The notes beneath the pieces were generated by a model. That model saw only the letters and a program-made list of their open reading frames with translations, did not search any database and had not been told where the DNA came from. Made by a program: the position numbers and the translations under genes. Below are positions 46,091 to 56,725 of a DNA stretch of 64,000 nt, piece by piece. Source of the stretch: JAKFEE01 sp036675815 (GTDB lineage Bacteria; Pseudomonadota; Alphaproteobacteria; Rhodospirillales; Magnetospirillaceae). How positions within the stretch are numbered: position 1 is the first letter of the stretch; the number at the start of each line of letters is the position of its first letter. Location: the NCBI GenBank assembly GCA_036675815.1, contig JAKFEE010000040.1, forward strand, positions 1-64,000. Reading direction: 5' to 3'.

Positions 46091-46114
46091 CCCGTAACGA
46101 TCGACGGAAGTCGA

Positions 46115-47233
46115 TTAGAACGCCAGCGACAGGCCGCCGAAGGCCGCCCAGCCGTCGTTGTCGCCGGCCTCGGTCTCGAAGTCGGCATGGCCGATGGTGG
46201 CGACGGCGTCGACACCCGGGCCCATGTTGTACTTGCCCGACACCTGGTAGACCTGACCCTCGTTCTCTTCGGGGTCGGCGGCGCTACCCTCGTGCTTGGT
46301 GTCCATGTAGGCGAAGCTGATCGCCGCAGGGCCAGTGGCATACTGGATGCCGGCGGTCCAGACGCGGCCGTCCATCAAGAAGTCGTCGCCCGCGGCGTCT
46401 TCCTGGCTGAGCTTGTTGTAGGAGCCGCCCAGGGTGAAGCCGGCAAAGCCGAACTGCGCGCCGACCGAGAATTCTTCATGCTCGCTGATGGCAGCGCTGT
46501 TGTCGGTGGCGACCTCGTAGCCGCCCGACAGCTTCACGCCGACGCCGCCGAAGCTGTTGTTGTAGGCCACACCAACGCCGACGAGGTCGGTCAGCACGGC
46601 ATCGTCCAGCATCGGGCTCTGGACATGCGCGTGGATGTTGTCGAGGCCGGGGGTGTAGCTGACGCCAGCGGTGAAGCCAGCGAAGCTCGGCATGATGTAG
46701 GTGATCTTCTCGGCGTCGCCGGCTTCGTCGGGGGCGCTTTCGAAGTCGAGGACGGTGACGGCGCCGGGGCCGCCGGTGAGAACGGCGGGGTTCATGATCC
46801 AGTTGCCGGCCATGAAGTTGACTTCCGGATTCTCCAGATGCCCGGCGGCGTCAGGGGCGGTGACGTGCAGCAGGTACGGGGCGCTGTTCTCGGCACCGAG
46901 AATGATACGGCCGAAACCACCATCGATGGTGACGTAGGCTTCGTCGATGTTGTTGCTGCGGGTATGGGCCTGACCGCCGGACTCGAGCTGCATGTCGACG
47001 CCGATCTTCAGGCCGTTGTCGAGGGTGGTCGAGCCGAGGAACCACACTTCGGCGGTGCCCTTGACGTCGAATTCCTGGACTTCGGCGTCGGTACCTTCGA
47101 GGTCGTTGTCGGCATAGCCGGCCAACCACTTCGAGTAGCCGCCCAGCTTGAGGGCGATGGGGTCGGCGGCCTGGGCGGCGCCGGCCAGGCCGAAGGCCAC
47201 CACGGCCGTGCTGGCGAGCAGAATCTTCTTCAT
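46115..47233 (-). CDS. General outer-membrane porin (trimeric beta-barrel)
   Basis: 372 residues. The signal peptide is MKKILLASTAVVAFGLAGAA with cleavage after AQA. The mature part alternates Gly/aromatic/acidic residues in beta strands and ends in L-S-L-A-F, the terminal phenylalanine needed for barrel assembly. Motifs such as LKLGGYSKWLAGY, EAYVTIDGGFGRIILGAENS and FAGFTAGVSYTPG match Gram-negative porins of Rhodospirillales. GAGAGGAGAG precedes the ATG. The strong terminator and site suggest high expression. Confidence 0.9.
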   Translation of the reverse strand: MKKILLASTAVVAFGLAGAAQAADPIALKLGGYSKWLAGYADNDLEGTDAEVQEFDVKGTAEVWFLGSTTLDNGLKIGVDMQLESGGQAHTRSNNIDEAYVTIDGGFGRIILGAENSAPYLLHVTAPDAAGHLENPEVNFMAGNWIMNPAVLTGGPGAVTVLDFESAPDEAGDAEKITYIMPSFAGFTAGVSYTPGLDNIHAHVQSPMLDDAVLTDLVGVGVAYNNSFGGVGVKLSGGYEVATDNSAAISEHEEFSVGAQFGFAGFTLGGSYNKLSQEDAAGDDFLMDGRVWTAGIQYATGPAAISFAYMDTKHEGSAADPEENEGQVYQVSGKYNMGPGVDAVATIGHADFETEAGDNDGWAAFGGLSLAF

Positions 47234-47652
47234 GGTCTCTCCTCTCTATTGGCGGCCGCCCCTGTTGACGATGCGGGCCTATCCAAATTCGTGTTGCACG
47301 CCGAAGATGGAGCCATGCGCCCCCAAGCAAGTCAAGCAAGCGGCGGCGGTGGTTGTGTCGAAATCTCCGCACTGTGGCAGGAAGAGCACACCCCGGCTGG
47401 TTGTTGGCGACAGAGGCACCGAGGGGATCACAGTGATGTTGGAGCGCGGAGCTCCAGTTCCGCTACGCATTTGCGGAGCTGGAGCTCCGCGCTCCAAGTG
47501 GATGACCCCTCGGTGCCGTCTCCGAGTCTCCGTGCCTCGGTGGTTGGCGGTGGCAGGGACCGTCAAAGCATCAAGCCGCTCTTAACAGCGGCGCCCATAT
47601 AGGCTAAAGCATGAGCGCCGAAGTCTTTTGGGCACGGAAGAGAGGGGAGACG
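47234..47652. other. Intergenic region between porin and DUF3576 genes, with repeats
   Basis: The stretch holds the divergent promoters of the porin and lipoprotein genes and a composite repeat. About 47410-47545 carries arms of the family C type (GACAGAGGCACCGAGGGG and CCCCTCGGTGCCGTCTCC). Family B copy 3 sits between them at 47441-47495. No gene is seen. Confidence 0.6.
47441..47495. repeat. Family B palindromic repeat, copy 3
   Basis: GGAGCGCGGAGCTCCAG at the left end is matched by CTGGAGCTCCGCGCTCC at the right end, so the whole unit is a near-perfect inverted repeat of about 55 bases. It is nested inside degenerate family C arms. Confidence 0.87.
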
Positions 47653-48213
47653 ATGGTCGCTGCATGGATGGGATGGCCGCGCAAGGCGGCAACGGCACTG
47701 GCGGTCTGCCTGGTGCCGGCGGTGCTGGCCGGCTGCGGCCCCAGCCAATCGGCGTTTCCCGATCGCCGATCCGACGATACGGCACCGACATGGAGCAACC
47801 AGCCGCGCCAGTCGGTGTTCGGCGAGGACGGCCTGACACTGTTCGGCGGCGGCAAGAGGAATAAGGCCGAGGAAGCCAACGGCATCGGCGTCAACGCCTT
47901 CCTGTGGCGCGCCTCGCTCGACACCATCGGCTTCATGCCGATCAGCTCGGCCGACCCGTTCGGCGGCGTCATCATCACCGACTGGTACGCGCCGCCGGAA
48001 ACCCGCGACGAGCGCTTCAAGGCCACCGTGTTCATCATGGGCCGGGCCTTGCGTGCCGACGGCGTGCGCGTCTCGGCCTTCCGCCAGACGCGCGACCCCG
48101 CCGGCAACTGGATCGACGCCGCCGTCGACAACGGCACCGGCACCGACCTGGAGAACGCCATCCTGACGCGGGCCCGCCAGCTCCGCATCGCTGCCAACCC
48201 ACAAAGCGAGTAA
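47653..48213 (+). CDS. DUF3576 family lipoprotein
   Basis: 186 residues from the ATG at 47653, which has AGGGGAGACG upstream. The N-terminal signal ends in the lipobox V-L-A-G-C (about residues 28-32), so the product is lipidated. The body has GGKRNKAEEANGIGVNAFLW and MPISSADPFGGVIITDWYAP, the DUF3576 pattern. The family typically precedes leuS and lptE in Alphaproteobacteria, which fits an envelope role; its exact function is unknown. An ATG at 47611 is the alternative start. Confidence 0.88.
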   Translation: MVAAWMGWPRKAATALAVCLVPAVLAGCGPSQSAFPDRRSDDTAPTWSNQPRQSVFGEDGLTLFGGGKRNKAEEANGIGVNAFLWRASLDTIGFMPISSADPFGGVIITDWYAPPETRDERFKATVFIMGRALRADGVRVSAFRQTRDPAGNWIDAAVDNGTGTDLENAILTRARQLRIAANPQSE

Positions 48214-48231
48214 GACGAGGAACTCCGGAGC

Positions 48232-50808
48232 ATGTCGCGCACCGACGATCGCTACAACGTCAAGGAAACGGAGGCCCGCTGGCAGACCGAGTGGGAGCGC
48301 CGCCAGAGCTTCCGTGCCAAGGACGATGCGGCGCGGCCGAAATACTACGTGCTCGAGATGTTCCCCTACCCGTCGGGGCGCATCCACATGGGCCACGTGC
48401 GCAACTACACGCTTGGCGACGTGGTGGCCCGCTACAAGCGGGCGCGCGGGTTCAACGTGCTCCATCCCATGGGCTGGGACGCCTTCGGCCTGCCGGCCGA
48501 GAACGCGGCCATCCAGAACAAGGTGCATCCGGCCAAGTGGACGCGCGAGAACATCGCGGCGATGCGCGCCCAGCTGAAGTCGATGGGCCTGTCCTACGAC
48601 TGGTCACGTGAGATCGCCACCTGCGAGCCGGACTATTACCGGCACGAGCAGAAGATGTTCCTCGACTTCCTCGAGGCCGGGCTGGTCTATCGCAAGGAGA
48701 GCTGGGTCAACTGGGACCCGGTGGAGAACACGGTTCTCGCCAACGAACAGGTGATCGACGGCCGCGGCTGGCGCTCGGGCGCGCTGGTCGAGAAGCGGCT
48801 GCTGTCGCAGTGGTTCCTCAAGATCACCGCCTTCGCCGACGAGCTGCTGGAGGGGCTGCAGGGTCTCGAGCGCTGGCCCGAGCGCGTGCGGCTGATGCAG
48901 GAGAACTGGATCGGCAAGTCGGAAGGCGCACGCGTGTTCTTCGACATCACCGGCCGCGCCGACAAGCTGGAGATCTACACTACCCGCCCCGACACCCTGT
49001 TCGGCGCCGCCTTCTGCGCCATCGCCGCCAATCACCCGCTGGCGGCCGAGCTGGCCGCCGGCAACCCAGCCCTGGCCGCGTTCATCGCCGACTGCAACCG
49101 CATGGGCACGTCGGAAGCGGCGATCGAGACCGCCGAGAAGAAGGGCTTGGATACCGGCCTGACGGTGGCGCACCCGTTCATCGCCGGCAAGACGCTGCCG
49201 GTCTATGTCGCCAATTTCGTGCTGATGGACTACGGCACCGGCGCCATCTTCGGCTGCCCGGCCCACGACCAGCGCGACCTCGACTTCGCCCACAAATACG
49301 GCCTGCCGGTGGTGCCGGTGGTGCTGCCGGCCGATGCCGATCCCGCCAGCTTCGCCGTCGGCGGCGAGGCCTATACCGGCGACGGCACGCTGTTCAATTC
49401 CGATTTCCTCGACGGCCTAGCCGTCCCCGAGGCCAAGCGCGTGGTCGCCGAACGCCTGCAGCAGGCGGGCATCGGCGAGCGCACCGTCAACTTCCGGTTG
49501 CGCGACTGGGGCGTGTCGCGGCAGCGCTACTGGGGTTGCCCGATCCCCATCATCCATTGCGAGAGCTGCGGCGCCGTGCCGGTGCCGGAGGCCGACCTGC
49601 CGGTGGTGCTGCCCGAGGACGTCAGCTTCGACCAGCCGGGGAATCCCCTCGACCATCACCCCACGTGGAAACATGTCGCCTGCCCCAGTTGCGGCAAGCC
49701 GGCGCGGCGCGAGACCGACACCTTCGACACCTTCTTCGAATCCTCGTGGTATTTCGCCCGCTTCAGCTCGGTCGCCGAGGATCGTGCCTTCGACCGCCAG
49801 GCGGTGGACTACTGGATGCCGGTCGACCAGTACATCGGCGGCATCGAGCATGCCGTCTTGCATTTGCTGTATTCGCGCTTCTTCACGCGGGCGCTGAAGC
49901 ACTGCGGCTATCTCGGGGTGGCCGAGCCCTTCGCCGGGCTGCTGACCCAGGGCATGATCTGCATGGAGACCTACAAGGACGCCGACGGCCGGTGGCTGTT
50001 CCCGTCCGACGTGGCCAAGGACGCCGACGGCGGCCTGATCGAAGCCGCCACCGGCCGGCCGGTGACGCTCGGCCGCTCGGAGAAGATGTCGAAGTCGAAG
50101 AAGAACGTCGTCGACCCGGCCGGCATCATCGACACCTACGGCGCCGACACGGCGCGCCTGTTCATGCTGTCGGACAGCCCGCCCGAGCGCGACCTCGACT
50201 GGACCGATGCCGGCGTCGACGGCGCCTGGCGCTACGTCAACCGGCTGTGGCGACTGGTCCTAGCTCCGGCCGTGCCGCTGCCGCCGGTGGGCACGCCGGC
50301 GCCCGACAATTTCGGGCCGCAGGCCGACAAGGCGCGGCGCCAGATCCACAAGGCGGTCGCCGCGGTCTCCGACGACCTCGAGCGCTTCCACTTCAACAAG
50401 GCGGTGGCTCGTATCCGCGAGTTGACCAATCTGCTGGCCGAACTGGCCCCCGACGAGGCGGGCGCGCCCTGGGTGCTGCGCCACGGCCTGGAGACGGCGG
50501 TGCAGCTATTCGGGCCGATGATCCCGCACCTGTGCGAAGAGCTGTGGCAGGCGCTAGGCCATGAGGTGCTGCTGATCGACAGCCCGTGGCCCGAGGCGGA
50601 CCCGTCGCTGCTGACCGAGGATACGGTAACCGTCGCCGTCCAGGTGAACGGCAAACTGCGCGGCACCATCGAGTTGCCGGTCGACGTCGACAAGGCTGCC
50701 GCCGAACGGGCGGCGCTGGCCCTGCCCACCGTCGCCCAGTACCTGCAGGGTCGCGCCCCGAAGAAGGTGATCGTCGTGCCGAACAGGATCGTCAATGTCG
50801 TGGGCTAG
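48232..50808 (+). CDS. leuS: Leucyl-tRNA synthetase
   Basis: 858 residues, class I synthetase. The HIGH-type motif is in PYPSGRIHMGHVRNY (about 44-58). An editing (CP1) domain follows with TTRPDTLFGA and GTGAIFGCPAHDQRD. The KMSKS loop reads EKMSKSKKN. The anticodon-binding domain (about 670-790) and C-terminal domain are complete. It overlaps lptE by 14 bases. Confidence 0.98.
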   Translation: MSRTDDRYNVKETEARWQTEWERRQSFRAKDDAARPKYYVLEMFPYPSGRIHMGHVRNYTLGDVVARYKRARGFNVLHPMGWDAFGLPAENAAIQNKVHPAKWTRENIAAMRAQLKSMGLSYDWSREIATCEPDYYRHEQKMFLDFLEAGLVYRKESWVNWDPVENTVLANEQVIDGRGWRSGALVEKRLLSQWFLKITAFADELLEGLQGLERWPERVRLMQENWIGKSEGARVFFDITGRADKLEIYTTRPDTLFGAAFCAIAANHPLAAELAAGNPALAAFIADCNRMGTSEAAIETAEKKGLDTGLTVAHPFIAGKTLPVYVANFVLMDYGTGAIFGCPAHDQRDLDFAHKYGLPVVPVVLPADADPASFAVGGEAYTGDGTLFNSDFLDGLAVPEAKRVVAERLQQAGIGERTVNFRLRDWGVSRQRYWGCPIPIIHCESCGAVPVPEADLPVVLPEDVSFDQPGNPLDHHPTWKHVACPSCGKPARRETDTFDTFFESSWYFARFSSVAEDRAFDRQAVDYWMPVDQYIGGIEHAVLHLLYSRFFTRALKHCGYLGVAEPFAGLLTQGMICMETYKDADGRWLFPSDVAKDADGGLIEAATGRPVTLGRSEKMSKSKKNVVDPAGIIDTYGADTARLFMLSDSPPERDLDWTDAGVDGAWRYVNRLWRLVLAPAVPLPPVGTPAPDNFGPQADKARRQIHKAVAAVSDDLERFHFNKAVARIRELTNLLAELAPDEAGAPWVLRHGLETAVQLFGPMIPHLCEELWQALGHEVLLIDSPWPEADPSLLTEDTVTVAVQVNGKLRGTIELPVDVDKAAAERAALALPTVAQYLQGRAPKKVIVVPNRIVNVVG

Positions 50809-51301
50809 ACTGGCCGCCGCCGCGGCGCTTCTCATGTTGGCCGGCTGCGGCTTCCGCCCGCTGCACGGTCAGCACGCCGCCCAGAAGGGGCCGGTGATGG
50901 AGCAGTTCTCCCAGATCGCCGTCGCCACCATCCCGGATCGCCGGGGGCAGATGGTGCGCAACGAACTGCTCGACCTGTTGACGCCGCGCGGCGAGCCCGC
51001 CCAGCCGCGTTATGTCCTCAATGTCGGGCTGAGCGAGACCATCGAGGACGACATGATCCGCAGGACCGGCTCCGCCAGCCGCAGCCGCCTAACCTTGCGT
51101 GCCAGCTATCAGCTACGCGACGGCGACAAGGTCGTGGATACCGGCACGGCACGGACGATCCTGTCCTACGACCTGCCGCCCGACCAGCCGTTTGCCGCCG
51201 TGACGTCCGAGCGCGACTCCGAACGCCAGGCGGCGCTGTCGGTGGCCGAACAGATCAAGTCGCGCCTGGCGGTCTACTTCGCCCGCCAGCAGACCCCGTG
51301 A
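50795..51301 (+). CDS. lptE: LPS-assembly lipoprotein LptE
   Basis: 168 residues. A short signal with the lipobox M-L-A-G-C at about 15-19 is followed by GFRPLHG, the family hallmark. With LptD it would form the outer-membrane translocon that inserts lipopolysaccharide. The gene overlaps leuS by 14 bases and holA by 4, so the three are translationally coupled. Confidence 0.9.
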   Translation: MSWARLAAAAALLMLAGCGFRPLHGQHAAQKGPVMEQFSQIAVATIPDRRGQMVRNELLDLLTPRGEPAQPRYVLNVGLSETIEDDMIRRTGSASRSRLTLRASYQLRDGDKVVDTGTARTILSYDLPPDQPFAAVTSERDSERQAALSVAEQIKSRLAVYFARQQTP

Positions 51302-52326
51302 AAATCCCGCCCGCCCGCGCCGAGGCCTTCGTCAAGGCACCGGCCGCGGCCGTGCGGGCGGTTCTGCTCTACGGGCCTGATGCCGGGCTGGTGAAGGAAC
51401 GCGCCGATCGCCTGGCGCGCGGCATCGTCCCCGACCTCTCCGATCCTTTCCGCGTGGCCGACATCGCGCCGGCGGTGCTGAAGAGCGATCCGGCGCGCCT
51501 CGCCGACGAGGCCGCCGCCATCAGCATGATCGGCGGGCGGCGCGTGGTGCGGCTGCGCGATGCCGGCGATGCCGCCGCGCCGACGCTGCGCGGCTTCCTC
51601 GGCGAGCCGGCAGGCGATGCCCTGGTGGTGGTCGAGGCCGGCGAGCTGGGGCCGCGCTCGGCCCTGCGCCAGCTGTTCGAAAATGCCGACAACGGCGCCG
51701 CCATCGCCTGCTATGCCGACGACGGCGGCGGCCTCGAGGCCGTCATCCAGGAATCGCTGCGCCGGCATGGGCAGACGCCGGAGCCGGACGCCTTGGCCTA
51801 CCTCGCCGATCATCTGGGCGGCGACCGCCGGCTGACCCGCTCGGAGCTGGAAAAACTGTCGCTCTACGTCGGCGGGCCGGGGCGCATCAGCCTTGTTGAC
51901 GCCACGGCCTGCGTCGGCGACACCGCCGGCATGTCGCTCGAGGACCTGGCCTTCGCCGTGGCGGAGGGCGACCACGCCGAACTGCTGCGCATCCTCGATC
52001 GGCTTTACCATGAGGGGGCCCAGCCGGTCGGCATCCTGCGCAGCGTCGTCCGCCATTTCCAGCGCCTGCACCTGGCCGCCGGCACCATGGCGCAGGGCAA
52101 GTCGCTCGACCAGGCGTTGGCGGCGCTGAAGCCGCCGGTCATCTTCAAGCTCGCCCCGCGCTTCAAGGCACAGGTGCAGCGCTGGCCGGCCGACCGGGTG
52201 GCGACGGCGCTGGAAATGTTGGTCAACGCCGAGATCGACTGCAAGACGACCGGCCTGCCCGCCGCCGAAATGGCGGCCCGCGCCCTGATGCAGATCGCCC
52301 GCGCCGCCGGCAAGCGCGCTCGCTGA
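51298..52326 (+). CDS. holA: DNA polymerase III delta subunit
   Basis: 342 residues from a GTG that overlaps the lptE stop (GTGA). The AAA+-like clamp-loader subunit shows LLYGPDAGLVKERAD at the degenerate P-loop, and IGGRRVVRLRDAGD. It opens the sliding clamp. The leuS-lptE-holA order is a conserved alphaproteobacterial block that usually leads to parB/parA on the other strand, as here. Confidence 0.94.
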   Translation: MKIPPARAEAFVKAPAAAVRAVLLYGPDAGLVKERADRLARGIVPDLSDPFRVADIAPAVLKSDPARLADEAAAISMIGGRRVVRLRDAGDAAAPTLRGFLGEPAGDALVVVEAGELGPRSALRQLFENADNGAAIACYADDGGGLEAVIQESLRRHGQTPEPDALAYLADHLGGDRRLTRSELEKLSLYVGGPGRISLVDATACVGDTAGMSLEDLAFAVAEGDHAELLRILDRLYHEGAQPVGILRSVVRHFQRLHLAAGTMAQGKSLDQALAALKPPVIFKLAPRFKAQVQRWPADRVATALEMLVNAEIDCKTTGLPAAEMAARALMQIARAAGKRAR

Positions 52327-52344
52327 CTCTGCCCGTCGCCGCTT

Positions 52345-52460
52345 TTAACCACAGAGACACAGAGGCACAGAGGCGACACAGAGATGGATTTCTCGCCCGC
52401 TTCGCGAGCAACAAGTCATTCCTCGGTGCCTTCTCTGTGTCTCGGTGTCTCTGTGGTTAA
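52345..52460. repeat. Family C inverted repeat between holA and parB
   Basis: The left arm TTAACCACAGAGACACAGAG and the right arm CTCGGTGTCTCTGTGGTTAA are inverted complements with few mismatches, enclosing about 75 bases with a small GC hairpin (TCGCCCGC-TTC-GCGAGC). It lies between convergent holA and parB genes. The same arm sequence, interrupted, occurs at 19618-19790. Confidence 0.85.
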
Positions 52461-52469
52461 AGAGGACGC

Positions 52470-53402
52470 CTAATCCTGCAGGACCGCGTCCATGTCGGCG
52501 AGGTCGAGCGCCTCGGGCGGTGGCCGGCTGCCGTGCGACAAGCGGTGCAGGATGTCGTCGAGCTGTTCGAGATTGCCGTAGCGCAGGGTGATCTCGCCCC
52601 CCTTGCCGTGGAACTTTATGCTGACCTTCAGGCCCAGCAGCGCCGCGAGATCACGTTCCAGCGCCACCGTATCCGGGTCCTTGTCCGCCGCCGTGGACGC
52701 CTGCCCGCGCTTCTGCCGCTCGGGCTTCTGCACCAGCTTCTCGGTCTGGCGAACGTTCAGCCCCTTGGCCACCACCTGCTGCGCCAGCTTCACCGGTTCG
52801 TCGCTGGCGAGGATGGCGCGGGCGTGGCCGGCGCTCAGCTCGCCGCGATCGAGCATGGTCTTCACCGGATCGGGCAGGGCCAGCAGACGCATGGTGTTGG
52901 CGACGTGGCTGCGGCTCTTGCCGACGGCTTTCGACAGGCCCTCCTGGGTGTGCTCGAATTCCTCCATCAGCCGCCGGTAGCCCTCGGCCTCCTCCAGCGG
53001 TGACAGATCCTGGCGCTGCAGATTCTCGACCAGCGCCACCTCGGCCGCCTCGCGGTCGGAGAGGTCGCGGATGAGCACCGGCACTTCATGCAACTGGGCC
53101 AACTGCGCCGCCCGCCAGCGCCGCTCGCCGGCGATGATCTCGTAGGTATCGGCAGCGGTCGGATGACGGCGCACCAGGATCGGTTGCAGCACCCCCTTGC
53201 TACGCACCGATTCCACCAGATCCTGGATACGATCATCGTCGAACAGGCGCCGCGGCTGGTAAGCGCCGGGCTGTAGGCGTTCCACCGCCATCTGGCGCAC
53301 CCCTGGGGTGGACTCGTCGCTAGCGGTGCTCACCGCCGGCTCATCGCCCAACAATGCCGACAGACCCCGGCCGAGACCGCGCCGCTTGACCTCCTCACTC
53401 AT
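52470..53402 (-). CDS. parB: Chromosome-partitioning protein ParB
   Basis: 310 residues. The N-terminal basic signature RRGLGRGLSALLGD, the CTPase motif IIAGERRWRAAQL (GERR), ENLQRQDLSPLEEAEGYRRL, and the helix-turn-helix VGKSRSHVANTMRLLALPD are all present, with a C-terminal dimerisation domain. It binds parS and spreads as a CTP-dependent clamp. Two parS sites lie 1.4 and 3.3 kb away. It overlaps parA by 4 bases. Confidence 0.97.
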   Translation of the reverse strand: MSEEVKRRGLGRGLSALLGDEPAVSTASDESTPGVRQMAVERLQPGAYQPRRLFDDDRIQDLVESVRSKGVLQPILVRRHPTAADTYEIIAGERRWRAAQLAQLHEVPVLIRDLSDREAAEVALVENLQRQDLSPLEEAEGYRRLMEEFEHTQEGLSKAVGKSRSHVANTMRLLALPDPVKTMLDRGELSAGHARAILASDEPVKLAQQVVAKGLNVRQTEKLVQKPERQKRGQASTAADKDPDTVALERDLAALLGLKVSIKFHGKGGEITLRYGNLEQLDDILHRLSHGSRPPPEALDLADMDAVLQD

Positions 53403-54217
53403 CCGACTGCCCTCACCTCACGCTCACGCCTCAGAACTTCGCCGGCCAGATGCATGTAGGCCTCGGATCCGGCACAACGCACGTCGTAAACCAACACCGG
53501 CTTGCCATGCGACGGCGCTTCCGACACCCGCACGTTGCGCGGGATCACCGTCTTGTAGACTTTGTCGCCGAAATACTCGCGCACGTCGGCGGCGACCATG
53601 TCGGACAGGTTGTTGCGGCGATCGAACATGGTCAGCACGATGCCGTTGAGCTCGAGCGCCGGGTTGAAGGTCTTCTTCACCCGCTCGATGGTCCGCACCA
53701 GGTGGCTGATGCCTTCGAGGGCGAAGAACTCGCACTGTAATGGTACCAGCACCGACTGCGCCGCGATCAGCGCGTTGAGCGTCAGCAGGCCGAGCGCCGG
53801 CGGGCAGTCGATCAAGATGTAGTCGAAACTGCCGGCATCACGGGCCAACGACTCGCGCAGCCGCGATTCGCGCCGCTCCATGTCGATCAGCTCGATCTCG
53901 GCACCCGACAGATCCATACCCGAGGCCACCACCTTGAGGCCGGGAATGTCGGTGTCGAGCACGGCCTCGGTGAGGGTGGCTTCGCCGAGCATCACTTGAT
54001 ACGAGCTGACCTTGCGCCGGGCGGCGGGGATGCCGAGTCCGGTGCTGGCGTTGCCCTGCGGATCGAGATCGATGATGAGGACGCGCTTGCGCGTCGCCGC
54101 CAGCGCCGTCGCCAGATTGATGGCTGTGGTGGTCTTGCCCACCCCGCCCTTTTGATTGGCGATGGCGAGGATTCGCGGTGACGCCTGGGCGACGCCGCTA
54201 GCGCGTGTTTCGACCAC
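53399..54217 (-). CDS. parA: Chromosome-partitioning ATPase ParA
   Basis: 272 residues. The deviant Walker A is NQKGGVGKTTTAINLA with the signature lysine, followed by IIDLDPQGNASTGLG and DYILIDCPPALGLL. It drives origin segregation with ParB. The start is a GTG at 54217 inside the rsmG 3' end (20-base overlap), and the coding block rsmG-parA-parB is continuous. Confidence 0.97.
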   Translation of the reverse strand: MVETRASGVAQASPRILAIANQKGGVGKTTTAINLATALAATRKRVLIIDLDPQGNASTGLGIPAARRKVSSYQVMLGEATLTEAVLDTDIPGLKVVASGMDLSGAEIELIDMERRESRLRESLARDAGSFDYILIDCPPALGLLTLNALIAAQSVLVPLQCEFFALEGISHLVRTIERVKKTFNPALELNGIVLTMFDRRNNLSDMVAADVREYFGDKVYKTVIPRNVRVSEAPSHGKPVLVYDVRCAGSEAYMHLAGEVLRREREVRAVG

Positions 54218-54838
54218 GGGAGACCTCGCTCAGTCGAAGGATCAGGCCGTCGGGGTCCGAGAGGCTCGTAACCCTTTCGACGGACATATTCCATTCTTTA
54301 GTAGCAAGGGTCAATTCGTCTTCGCCACCACGCCCCTTGAGGAACAGGCACCGACCGCCCCTCCCATCGTTTTCGCCACGCTGCAGGAAGGGCTCGGCGT
54401 ATCGCAGCAACTGGGCGAGCGGCGCCAGGGCGCGCGAGGTCACCACATCGGCGGCGAACGGCGCCACCGCCTCGATGCGCGTATTGTGCACCACCGCCGC
54501 CACGCCCATGACCCGTGCCGCTTCGCGCAGGAACGCACATTTGCGGGCGTCGGCCTCGATCAGATGCACCTCGGGCACGCCCATCGCCGCCAGCACCAGG
54601 CCGGGAAAGCCGGCGCCGCTGCCGAGGTCGACGAGGATCCGCGTGTCAGGAGGGAGCAGCCGATGGAGCTGCGCCGAATCGAGCATGTGGCGGCGCCACA
54701 GTTGTGGCAGCGTCGTATTGCCTACCAGGTTGATGCGCGGCTGCCACCTGAGCAGCAGCTCGGCATAGGCGGCGAGGCGCGCCAGCGTTTCACGTGAAAC
54801 ATCAGGAAGCGCCGCCAACGCCTCGGGGCCATCGCTCC

Positions 54839-54842
<4 letters not shown>
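54198..54842 (-). CDS. rsmG: 16S rRNA (guanine527-N7)-methyltransferase RsmG
   Basis: 214 residues. The SAM-binding site is LVDLGSGAGFPGLVLA (about 69-84), with NLVGNTTLPQLWRRHMLDS before it and VTSRALAPL after it. The N-terminal segment V-S-R-E-T-L is encoded by a parS site. Translation is coupled to mnmG (4-base overlap) and to parA (20-base overlap). Confidence 0.96.
54786..54801. promoter_or_regulatory. parS: parS site in rsmG
   Basis: CGTTTCACGTGAAACA matches the bacterial parS consensus TGTTNCACGTGAAACA except at the first base. It lies inside the start of the rsmG coding region. ParB, encoded nearby, should bind it. Confidence 0.9.
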
Positions 54843-56724
<1,882 letters not shown>

Positions 56725-56725
<1 letters not shown>

